NCBI GenBank assembly: GCA_963971285.1
Contig: OZ020248.1
Location: forward strand, 26,711,764-26,775,763
Length of the DNA: 64,000 nucleotides
DNA from: Astropecten irregularis
Lineage: Eukaryota > Echinodermata > Asteroidea > Paxillosida > Astropectinidae
Direction of reading: 5' to 3'
Part shown: positions 1 to 10,100 of the stretch, piece after piece
Layout: each line of letters opens with the position of its first letter
Numbering within the stretch: position 1 is the first letter of the stretch
The notes under the pieces: generated by a model
Database searches by the model: none
What the model saw: only the letters and a program-made list of their open reading frames with translations
Told to the model about the DNA's origin: nothing
Position numbers and translations under genes: made by a program

Positions 1-332
1 TAGCATTTCGATTCCAGCAGGATCATTCTGAAAGGCTAAATAATGACAAGCGGACACGAACATCCATTAATGTTTATCTTTACTTGCAAGTTCTTGTCCT
101 CTTGTCATTTATCCCTTGAGAAATATGAAAGATCCTGCTAGGATCAAAATTACAGGCCCTCCCAACTCAAAGCATTTGATATATTTCAGGTCATTATTTG
201 GCTGATGAGCAGTTTGCAGCAGCTTATTACTTAAATTGTTTATGTCATATGTTGGAGAATTAAAACATTACATAGTTATTACCAGGCAGTTACACTGTTA
301 TTAAATTATCTGTGATTATGATTTGATTCCAG
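1..332. repeat. STK19 intron with GATCCTGCTAGGATC-type mobile element remnant
   Basis: No coding sequence is visible before the acceptor at 331-332. The stretch carries two inverted copies of the dispersed GATCCTGCTAGGATC motif (near 8-30 and 129-150) around TCTTGTCCTCTTGTCATTTA. It is followed by the flank AATGACCTGAAATATATCAAATGC in reverse orientation (about 172-205), the edge of the same repeat family. A related internal segment recurs at about 490-600. Confidence 0.6.
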
Positions 333-3300
333 GGAGCGATGTTCCAAGTGATACCAAAGCAGCTCTGCTGTATCTACGATCCTTGGTCAATGTCCAGGTA
401 TTCCAAGACCGTATTCCACCAATAGTCTTCAAGCAACAGGTGTACAGCATTGTCAAGTGCAAAACAACAGTGGACAAGCAAATAGTAAGAAGATGCCATC
501 CATTTATGTGTATCTTAACTTGCATGTACTTGTCCTCTTGTCATTTAGTCTTCGATAAAGATCCTGCTAGGATCAAAATGCATCAGGCCCTCCTAACTCC
601 AAGAAGTCATCTTTTCATTTTTAATGTTTAGATAATCATATGGATTATGATTATGAAGTATGGACCTGGGTTTAGGAAGCCTGAGCTTGGACTCCACTTC
701 TGGCTTTGGTTCCATTTCAGAAATGGGCAATTCCAGCGTAACGGACATGACAATTACACAGTTTTTGCCTTATTCAGAGGATCACAAATTAGGATTGGCA
801 GTTTGCAAACAATTTTAATTAGGCTTATCAGACACATGTAACTATCAGTGACATATGTAGTAAATTTTATGTAATTTCATTGAACAGTTGTAGAGAAAAT
901 GTGACCGTAACGGACATGACACTAAATGCCACTTGTCATGTCCGTTACGGTCACAAGAAGTGCATTTTCTCTACAACTGTTCAATGAAATTACATTAAAT
1001 TTACTACATATGTCACTGACAGTTAAATGTGTCTGATAAGCCTAATTAAAGTTGTTTGCAAACTGCCAATCCTACTTTGTGATCCTCTGAATAAGGCAAA
1101 AACTGTGTAATTGTCATGTCCGTTACGCTGGAATTGCCCAAATCCATTATAAAGTGACCTGTATGAAAATTGGCCCTTTCTGATTATCTCGCAGAATGAA
1201 TTAAGAGAGAAGAAGGAGATCAAGCTCTTCCGTCTTGGTAAGGAATCCGACATGTTTGCCGTCGTCTTCACAAATGACTACAGAGAACACATCCAGAGAA
1301 CCATGCCGGACAGCCCAGCCAAGGACAGGTTCATTGAAGTGGTTCTGACCAACTCATCAGAAGTCAGCCTGGACAAGAAGACCATGACCAGTCTGGGCTT
1401 CAAGGATCAGGAGATCACGTAAGTAATTAGTGGAACTCAATTAAGAATTGAGTCGTAATTAACATGAGACTCAGTGAAATTGTGTTCTCATGGTTTTTAC
1501 TAAGCATGATAATGGTTTGCTGAGTAAACACTGCTTACTAGCCCAAATTTCATGTGATGTAAATTGCTTTCAACTAGTTTTCAGCTTTTGTTTTCGCCGA
1601 GTACGAAAGTTTGGTATTATGGACCGTTCCGGCTTTGCTCTTAAGCCCCGCCCATGTGTGTGTTTTACATACAGCTGTGACCAAGTTTGACCGAGGCTTT
1701 CGTGGTCACCTGATTAAAAGACGTCCTCCAATTGGTCAATGCGCTCAGTTTGATTGACAGGCCAGAAGGGTACATTCCATTGCCAAAGTGCAGTGTTGAA
1801 GGTCTCGAGACCGGTCTCGGTCTCGGTCTCGGTCTCGAGACCACTTTTTCCTGGTCTCGGTCTCGGTCTTGGTCTCGCCACCCTGTGGTCTCGGTCTTGG
1901 TCTCGGTCTCGTCCCCATGTGGTCTCGGAATTTTGCTGGTCTCGGCTTCGAGACCAACAAAATTGTACACTAATGTGAACTTGCACTCACTGTGCAAAAA
2001 ATTACATTGGCTCGACTACTACAGGCACATGTCAGCACTGTAGAGTAGTATTTCTGTTATCATGAATGTACAGTATATGGTACCACCTTGGTTTTTTTCT
2101 GTCAGTGCACAAACTGCACATATGCCAATACTTAACATGTAAACCTGCATGCTTATTTCATGTCTGGGAACAAGATAGCAAAATGCTAGGTATCTCAAAG
2201 AGGTAGCAGAGCTTGCACCAGACATTGGCCACCATACAATTTTGACAGGACATGGAGAAGAAACCTTGAACTACTGCAACTGGCATGAGTCTTGTCAGTG
2301 CCAGCAATCTTCTGCCAGAGTTGAAAGAATTCTTTTTCAACTGGAGTGGGATTATCATGACGCCATATCAGGCACAATTGTCTTCTGATACAATGACGAT
2401 TCTGTGAAGTTCTTGAAGTGTCATGAGGGTTAATTAACTTTCTTAATTAGTAATGTTTAATAGGTCTACAAGGAAGCTATCATAATTTCAAATAAAAAGT
2501 TGCATCTTCCTTTGTTGTACATGATACATGTAGGCCTATTTGGAACTGGTTTTTTTTTTTTAATTCTTTTATTGCATTTAATTGCACAAGGTCTCGAGGT
2601 CTCGGTCTCGGTCTCGGGGTCTCAGGTCTCGGTCTCGAGCAGTGTTGTATCCGAGTCCACAACCTCCGAGGCCAAGGCCGAGTCCGAGTCATGGGTCTCC
2701 GAGGCCAAGGCCGAGGCCGAGGCCGAGTTTCTCATAAGTAGCCGAGGCCAAGGCCGAGTCCGAGTCATGGGTGTCTGAGGCCGAGGCCAAGGCCGAGTCA
2801 CACACGAGCATATCATTTCACTCCGCGAGAGACTGTTTGCTAGTCTTGACACGGTACCCGAACTTTCCAATGCGGTTTATAACCACACTAGCACAGGGCA
2901 CCATGCTCTCAATTCATTACATTCGATAAATTACACACTAACTTTCTTTCTGTACGTGTTTATTTAATGAAAAAATCTAAATTGTCCCCCTTTAAATGTT
3001 GGGAAACACATTCCAATTTGAAATAAAAATTTTCCCGGCCTCGGACCGAGTCATCATTCAAAATTCGCCGAGGCCGAGGCCAAGGCCGAGTCATGGACCC
3101 ACGAGGCCGAGGCCGAGGCCGAGGCAGCAAATTTTCGGCCTCGAGTCCGGCCTCGAGGCCGAGGCCGGCCTCGAGTCATACAACACTGGTCTCGAGACAT
3201 CAGGTCTTGGTCTTGGTCTCGGTCTCGGTCTCGGTCTCGAACCATCAGGTCTCGGTCTCGGTCTTGGTCTCGGACTTCCAGGTCTCGACTACAACACTGC

Positions 3301-5639
3301 CAAAGTGCAGTCTTTCATTCTCACATCTTGAGCCAGCAGTGTAGGCCATGATGTGATTTCTTTTTCAGAAGTGAAATAAGAAAAACGAAATTGATGAATT
3401 TGTTGCTTGATTCATTGTCCTTGTAGGCAGTTACTCCATGGTGGTGTGCTGAATGTTCGAGATGTCGGCAGCTGGTGGATTGCTATTCCTGGAGCTGGAA
3501 TCTTCATGAAATGCTTCAATAAAGGTACACAGAGGTGCTTCATCCGATGCTTCCATCCAGCATTTGAAATTAGAGATTTTATGGAAGGGGGATTTTTGTT
3601 AGAGCTTGCTTAGAGATAGGAGGGCCTGACGCGTTTCGATCCTAGTAGGATCTTTTTCAAAGACTAAAAAAGAAAGAAGTACTTTGATTTGGATTCTGAC
3701 AGCCCTGTTTCTGTAACCATGCAAAGATAATCAACTATCTGAGGGCATTATAAATGATTATGGGTAAGGTATGCTATCATTTAGTCTTAGGATAGAGTGT
3801 TGGCTTCCATAAACAGAATGAGATTACTTGGGCATGTTGAATTGAAACTTTTTACGGAATATCTTAGATTCCCTACATTGCAAAGTTTTGTTTGTTTGTT
3901 TTTTTACAGGACGGGATGCAATCCTTCGATCTATTAGAAAGTGTAGATATCAGAAGATTCTACAACATGTGAGTAATAGTACCAGTTGCTGACTTAATTG
4001 CCCTGATATATATTTTTTTTTCATTTTGTAGGGTGTTAAGAGAGTGCTTGGAGGGTGTTAAGAGGGTGACAATAGGGTGCTTGGAGGGTGTTAAGAGGGT
4101 GCCAATAGGGTGCTTGGAGGGTGCTAAGAGGGTGCTTGGATGGTGTTAAGAGGGTGCTAATAGGGTGCTTGGAGGGTGTTAAGAGGGTGACAATAGGGTG
4201 CTTGGAGGGTGTTAAGAGGGTGACAATAGGGTGCTTGGAGGGTGTTAAGAGGGTGCTTGGAGGGTGCCATGAGGGTGCTTGGAGGGTGTTAAGAGGGTGA
4301 CAATAGGGTGCTTGGAGGGTGTTAACAGGGTGCTTGGAGGGTGCTAATAGGGTGCTTGGAGGGTGTTAAGAGGGTGACAATAGGGTGCTTGGAGGGTGTT
4401 AAGAGGGTGACAATAGGGTGCTTGGAGGGTGTTAAGAGGGTGCCATGAGGGTGCTTGGAGGGTGCTAATAGGGTGCTTGGAGGGTGTTAAGAGGGTGCTA
4501 ATAGGGTGCTTGGAGGGTGTTAAGAGGGTGACAATAGGGTGCTTGGAGGGTGTTAAGAGGGTGCCATGAGGGTGCTAATAGGGTGCTTGGAGGGTGTTAA
4601 GAGGGTGCCAAGAGGGTGCTTGGAGGGTGCCCAGAGGGTGTGAAGAGGGTGTTACTGTTAGGAGGGTGTTACTGTTAGGAGGGTGCCCAGAGTTATTTTC
4701 CAAATGTTTGTTTCTCCTCTTATCGTGACCATCCAGTATGATCACAAGTAAGGATTACTGTTAATATTGTATCTTATGTTCAGGACCTGGAAGAGAGAAA
4801 ATTAGCATCCGTTAAGAAGTTAGGAATTCATTATCACATCCATGACATCATTGGTGCAGAACTTGTCACATTGTAAGTATGAGGCCAATTTTCCAATAAG
4901 CCTTTCTCTTTGTCAAAAATGTGAAGGATTTATAATGTGTGTGCATTAATTTTAGCTATTTCGGATATGCCCAAATCCTGAAATTCCTGAAATATAGGAA
5001 TGTAGAGCCTAGGAATCATAGCTTTGTACAGAGTTTGTGGCTCAAACCAGAGCTGTATGTACTGTAGAGCGTTGCAACATGAAAAGTGCTTAAGTTGGAA
5101 CCTGTATGATGTAATTGTGAAACAGTCCACATTGAGTATTGGGTGACTATACTGTTCACTCGCACTGTACACATGATTGATAAGTATAATTTATTGAAAG
5201 GTGAACAAAGAAAAATTGACTGAAGCAGGATTCGAACCAGCAACCTCCTGAATATTATACAGGTGCTCTACCAACTGAGCCATCCAATTTTTTTGGTTCG
5301 TTTGGCAGTCAGAAGCCATTAAACCCTGCACATACCACAATGCTGCAACCTACGATATACATGTAATTGATTAACTAACATAATGAAACTCATTGTCAAA
5401 GTTCTCTCCATAACTCTGGCCCAAATTTGTTCCAGTTGTAAGAATTTACTATTTTTTTAACATTAGCTCAGGATTTGGGTAGACTCTGGTTCCAAGTACA
5501 AAAGCTGTGGTGTTTAGAGTTAATATCTTAGCAATTCCGTAATAGGTTTATGACTACCATTAATAACAGATATATTTTTATTTGTATGCTTTGCAGACAA
5601 GAAACAACGTCAGGACCGATGCTGAAACTGTTTGAGTGA
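333..5639 (+). CDS. STK19: STK19 orthologue (transcription-coupled repair winged-helix protein), 5'-truncated by window edge
   Basis: Six coding exons join in frame: 333-484, 1195-1418, 3427-3524, 3910-3968, 4784-4872 and 5597-5639 (TGA). They give 220 residues against about 254 in human STK19, so the N-terminal exon(s) lie upstream of base 1. All introns are GT-AG and the phases match (0, 2, 1, 0, 2). Diagnostic stretches are SDTKAALLYL, DRIPPIVFKQQVYS, GVLNVRDVGSWWIAIPGAG and LGIHYHIHDIIGAELV, collinear with the family. Known of the family: despite its name it lacks a kinase domain. It is a nuclear winged-helix protein that joins the CSA/RNA polymerase II/TFIIH complex in transcription-coupled nucleotide excision repair. 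No kinase motifs are visible here either. Its 3' end converges on SLC25A17. The introns are heavily loaded with repeats, annotated separately. Identification is by recall of the family, not by a search. Confidence 0.94.
724..1140. mobile_element. 417-bp foldback (near-perfect inverted repeat) element
   Basis: The left arm (724-920) and right arm (935-1140) are near-perfect reverse complements with a 14-nt loop at 921-934. The word CGTAACGGACATGAC sits at the outer end of each arm and again next to the loop, so it occurs twice per arm. There is no ORF or transposase, so this looks like a foldback/MITE insertion. It lies in the intron between STK19 exons 333-484 and 1195-1418 and ends about 55 bp before the 1195 acceptor. 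The nascent transcript would form a duplex of roughly 200 bp. Confidence 0.9.
1799..1957. repeat. GGTCTC hexanucleotide array
   Basis: This array of GGTCTC units with occasional GGTCTT and GAGACC reversals lies in the long STK19 intron (1419-3426). It is preceded by CCAAAGTGCAGTGTTGAA, a word also found reversed beside the 3045-3300 array. The two loci are therefore related, probably parts of one dispersed element rather than independent slippage. Confidence 0.85.
2590..2810. repeat. Hexanucleotide array switching from GGTCTC to GAGGCC units
   Basis: GGTCTC units (2590-2638) meet GCAGTGTTGTATCCGAGTCC, then give way to CCGAGGCCAAGGCCGAG units to about 2810. This is a GC-rich island in an AT-rich intron of STK19. 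The open frames through it encode only dipeptide-like runs and are not genes. Confidence 0.8.
3045..3300. repeat. Third hexanucleotide array of STK19 intron (GAGGCC then GGTCTC)
   Basis: The order mirrors the preceding array: GAGGCC-type units first (3066-3172), then CAACACTGGTCTCGAGAC and GGTCTC/GGTCTT units to about 3290. It ends in ACAACACTGCCAAAGTGCAG. The shared CAGTGTTGTA junction at three places within 1.5 kb suggests one repeat family that carries the hexamers with it. Confidence 0.8.
4030..4690. repeat. GGGTG minisatellite with 11-bp sub-units (33-bp higher order)
   Basis: About 660 bp are built of 11-mers of the form nngaGGGTGnt. A frequent 33-bp trimer reads AATAGGGTGCT, TGGAGGGTGTT, AAGAGGGTGAC. 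GGG runs recur every 11 bases on the plus strand, about one helical turn. The array fills most of the STK19 intron between 3968 and 4784. It has no coding capacity: TAA recurs. Confidence 0.93.
5195..5360 (-). mobile_element. tRNA-derived SINE fragment
   Basis: Read on the minus strand this carries a degenerate tRNA-like head: a GGCTCAGTTGGTAGAGC A box, a CCTG anticodon stem and a GGTTCGAATCC B box. Upstream is the family-specific GGTTTAATGGCTTCTGACTGCC. The same element is at 9700-9965, 38305-38420, 45803-46066 and 49255-49575. It lies in the last STK19 intron. Confidence 0.8.
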
Positions 5640-5991
5640 AGTCAGTCCATTAATGTAAATATTATAAAATTTATATTTTTTAAGATTCTGTGCCTGGCCA
5701 ATTTTATCATGATATTGGCCTTTGATTTTGATCGATTACAATTGCGGTGAATTGATCAATCTGGGTACACTGGTGTACATAAAATAGTTTGAAAAAAGAG
5801 ATGAACTATTATAAGAAGAAATTAAGAATATTTCTTCAAGAAGAGAAATTTCTTTTAAGAAATTTGTAACAGTACTTTCACATTTATTATTTGCATAATT
5901 CTATATCCCCGATGAAAAAATAATTAATAACAGATTAATTTCAGCGCACGCCGCGAGACAAGGGATTTGATTCACTCCGCTGACCCCGGCT

Positions 5992-6080
5992 AGCTCGGTG
6001 GCCTAGCGGTATGGCATCTGCACTAGTAAGCAGGAGGTCGTGGGTTCAAATCCAACCTGAGCCAGTGCATGATTTTTTTT
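5992..6080 (+). other. tRNA-like cloverleaf with 8-nt anticodon loop and T-run terminator
   Basis: A seven-pair acceptor (one mismatch at position 1), a D stem GCC/GGC and a five-pair anticodon stem TCTGC/GCAGG can be drawn. The T arm holds GGTTCAAATCC. A box TGGCCTAGCGG and B box are intact, and eight T (6073-6080) follow within 10 bases. The anticodon loop is eight nucleotides (ACTAGTAA), and reading from the invariant T would give AGT (Thr). The extra loop base and weak acceptor make a functional tRNA unlikely. A tRNA pseudogene or SINE head is more probable. Confidence 0.5.
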
Positions 6081-6822
6081 CATGTGCACTCAAGAAGCAT
6101 TTTATAGTGAAATGCTCATCTACGTTGTTGAAGGGTAGTAAATTATTTGCATAATACTTTCACACTGACGCAGTTTTCAATGATTTGAAACATTTTAGGC
6201 GCTTAGTTTACAAAATGATTATTATTTATTTAATAGCCAAATCCGTGAAAATACAAAAATGTACAGACATAATTCGATAAAGGGACATCAATTATTTTGA
6301 AAATAATTCTTATGTTGAATACTTTATGGGTTCAGCTTCTGAGCTGTGGAAATTAAGAATACTGTAAAACGGAAGATTTTGTCTTAAATAAAATGCAAAT
6401 CAGAGTTTTTGCAGGGATCAAATTGACCAATCAGTTTTATATTTATTACTTTAAATGCTGAATGATGTCACATGTTAAATACCTCCACCAAGGCGACTGT
6501 TGCAGCAGGATTCTTATCTGTATTTGTCCTTTGCTTAGTCTCACGCCATAATAGTCCGAAGCATATTTATCTAGAAACTAAAAACCCCTTAATTTGTAGA
6601 ATTAGGAAACTAAACTATGTATGAGTTTGGTTCTTTACAGCAACTGCTTCATTTTTCCTTTTTTTTGCTTTGAGTAAACTTGCCATAACTTTAGGCAAAA
6701 TGGTGGACAAAGATTGGGCATTACCCAGCACCACTCATAACACAGGATGTATGTTCGTGACATCCTACAGGAAGTCTGACTGGAACTCCTAGTGAGGCCA
6801 GGAGGTCCCAAGACTATACGCT

Positions 6823-6980
6823 CAGGGCTGGAAATAAGATTTGGTGAGGGCAAGGCCAATTTTCCATTGCAAGGGGCACTTCCATTGGAAAATCATAATG
6901 TCTATGGAAACATTTGAAGGGGCACCAAGGCTAAGAAACCAGGGAACAAAGGCCATGGCCTCCGTTTATTTCCAGGCTTG
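6823..6980. mobile_element. Small TIR element with CAGGGCTGGAAATAA ends
   Basis: Imperfect terminal inverted repeats CAGGGCTGGAAATAA and TTATTTCCAGGCTTG bound about 158 bp. A close second copy is at 44234-44400, sharing GGGGCACTTCCATTGGAAAA and TCTATGGAAACATTTGAAGG. It has no coding capacity, so it is MITE-like. Its right end contributes TTTATT (6965-6970), an AATAAA on the minus strand about 180 bp past the SLC25A17 stop codon. Confidence 0.8.
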
Positions 6981-6985
6981 TACGC

Positions 6986-6991
6986 TTTATT
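6986..6991 (-). promoter_or_regulatory. Candidate poly(A) signal of SLC25A17
   Basis: AATAAA on the minus strand lies 160 bp beyond the SLC25A17 stop. A second hexamer at 6965-6970 falls inside the adjacent MITE end. Which one is used cannot be told from sequence. Confidence 0.45.
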
Positions 6992-7150
6992 CACGGCGCA
7001 TTCATCTTGTCACTTTCCTTGTGTACCCATTTGAAAATGTAACATTAATTCTACTATCTAGACAGAAAACAGGTACCAGACTATTTTGAATCCAAGCCTT
7101 GGTTTGATTGCACTGCTTTGATTGTAGGATGGATGCGCCGTGAGTAATGT

Positions 7151-10100
7151 CTATAAGGTGGGTTTGGCGGTCGTTGTATCAGGCATCATGATACGAAAGA
7201 TGACCATAGCTAACTTCTCATAGATAGTGAACATCATCGCTGCAGTTAGAACCGTCTGAAGAAGCTTGGCCTCTAAGCCCTTGAAGAGAGCCTTGGCTCC
7301 TCGAGTCCTGTAAACAGGGAACAAAACATCATCACTTAGAAAATTGTAATTAATTGATAGGTTTTAGGTTTGTAAGGTGAGAATAGGTGTAGTAGGTTTG
7401 GAGGGCTGAGGATTTGGAAGGAAGCAGAAGACCTTGAAGTATTTTGTAAGTTAATTGTTGAGAGCTGAGCAGCTACTTAAATTTTCCCCCAGTATGTCAT
7501 GACTTACCTGATGATGAAGTTGATTACTGACCACGTTGACTTAAGTTTCCTTCTAGATTCAGTTTCTTCTTTGCCATACTGCAAAATCAAGAAATAAACA
7601 AACAAACAAACTTGTAAACAAAGAAATATACCGGTACCACTGATCAATGAACCTGAGAGCCTCAACTTAAACAAATGGTAACCGTTATCAAGTTGACTTG
7701 TGGTAAATAAACAAAAAGGTGAGTAAGCCCAGTTATATACCGAGAATTAAATAATTTACCATCGGAGCTATCTAGCCTTATAATGGCTGCCTCCATATGG
7801 TCAACTATTGTTGCAAAAATATCAGCTACAACCAAGCACGTCAACAGCAACATTGCTTGGAACATAATCATCCATGTCTTTATTCTGGAAGTTCATTCCT
7901 GAAAGTTTTTATGAGAAGTGCTTCAATAGTTCCATTCAATCTCAGAAATGTTGAAGTAATCTGTACATACCCGTAACTTTGTCTGAACCAGCTGAAGTGG
8001 GTAGGTAAGGAGAGTTGCTACCACTTTGGATATCGCTCCAATTGTGAAATAAAGCACAGACGGAAGGTCCTTCAAGAGACAAAAGATACATGAATTCATG
8101 TTAAAATTGCAGTCCTAGCAAGGTAGAGTACTTGTATTTGGAGCTTGACCTCCTTGATGATGGGGGTATAGGCAGGATGAAGAAGAGAAGAATGAGACCG
8201 AGTATAATAATAATCTGAGTATCACCCATGCTACTCTGTGTCACTACGTCAAACATCTGATACATGAGTGCATGTAAGTTTTATGCAATGCGGCACATCA
8301 TCCAATCAGATCTGTTTTGAGAATATTTCCGTCTGGATCATGACGGAGGAAGTTGATTGGTCAATTTCACCCGCCCGCAGCAACTAGTTAGTCTACCTGA
8401 TAGACGCACTCGCCATACAGTATGATAGCAGATGCCCCATGATTGGTCAAAACTTCTTAGAGAGGTCAGTGCTAGGTTGGCTTGCATAATTAATCAGGAA
8501 ATCTGCATGCATGTGATAGACGCTCACTAGGCTTTGTATTGCGAATGCAGTATTCTAACCTTTTCTCCAGTGTATTTGATGCTATATCTCTTGAGTGCTT
8601 CGTAGACCATGAAGTGGATGGCTGGATTCAGCACCAGGAGCAAAGATGATGACGTTCCACTCCACAAAGCTGTGATACCTTCGTCCCTCAGGATAGTTAC
8701 TAATGCATCTACACAACAATGTACCAATATAAAAACAATCATTCACCATGCCAGTGAACTTGCTAAACAATTTACAACGAATTGCAATGAATTTGCTGAT
8801 TTTTAAAATACATTTCAAAGAATTCCTCCCTTGTGGTATAAATGTCCTGTATCCTGCCCAGCAAATTAATATTAATATGTTTTAAATCTATTTTTGTCCT
8901 TTAACCATGTCCCAACTTCACACCATTGTTTTCAGTGTGGTTTATGATCCAGTCCCCTATGGAGACTGTGGTAATGTGTGGTAAGCAGCTCTTGTCTTGT
9001 GCGGTAGGTGCAGAGGGGTAGGGTTAATATCCAGTTCCCCTGTGGAGACTGTGGTAGTATGTGGTAAGCAGCTCTTGTTTTGTGTGGTAGGTGCAGAGGG
9101 TTAGGGTTGATTTTCCCTGTGGAGACTGTGGTAGTGTGTGGTAAGCAGCTATTGTCTTAGGTAGGTGCAGAGGATTAGGGTTAATATCCAGTTCCCCTGT
9201 GGAGACTGTGGTAGTGTGTGGTAAGAAGCTCTTGTCTTGTGTGGTAGGTGCAGAAGGTTAGGGTTAAATAAACAGAAAGTTGGGCAACAGTTACATCCAC
9301 AGATACTTCTGATTCCTTGAGCCGATGTCTACTTACTCAGTATTCCCGTATAATGCGGATGTTTACTTTCTTGTTTCTGTTTCGTCTGGAAGTTTGCTCC
9401 TTGAAGTTTCATCCTCATGTTGACCACCCACATGGGCGTGGTCGCAAGGACATTGATGACACCTGTAAAGGGAGATGGGCGTGGTCCAACAAAATGATTC
9501 AACAGCCTGAATGAGAGAGTTGTGTCATGAAGGTTCCAATAGTTGGAACCAACATGGCCGATAGACACCAAATCTGAAATGTCACGTTTTTATCAACAGC
9601 TCCTTCAGTATCACATAAACACTGCCCTCTTGAGTCAGAGAAAGGACAAATGAACAAGTGACCAATCACTAATAATTCATAATGTTATCATTAAAATTAA
9701 AAAGCCGTATCCTCTTTGAGTGATCCCCCATGTACCGTTCCCAAGTTGCAGCATTGCTGCGTGTATCATTGAAATGATCCTTGGGATATGGCGGTGTGTG
9801 CGTGGTTTCATGACTGCCAAATGAACAAAGATAATTGACTATTGGGGTCACCACCAACGTAGGGCTGGATGGCTCAGTTGGTAGAGCGCCTGTACGATAT
9901 TCAGGAGGTCGCCGGTTCGAATCCCGCTCCACTCAATTTTTCTTTGTTCACTTTTCAATGAATTCATAATGTTAATCATTTCCACTTTGTTACTGTGGCA
10001 TGTGATGTTGGAACTTCACCAGAGCAGCCTTTGATAGTTACATTCAACCAGAGCTAAAATAACATGAGACTTGGAGTTGTCAAATCCCATACACCTGTTA

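Noticed and set aside
1665-3344. Several overlapping frames with RDRDRD, SVSVSV or GLGLGL runs
   Set aside because: They are translations of the hexanucleotide arrays in the STK19 intron and disagree between frames and strands.
9105-9270. GGGTTAGGGTT telomere-like words
   Set aside because: Only about one and a half telomeric units per 85-bp repeat; they are part of the minisatellite and not an interstitial telomere array.
9862-9937. Functional tRNA gene
   Set aside because: The anticodon loop lacks the invariant T and the same unit with the same flanks recurs at 49436, so it is a SINE head.
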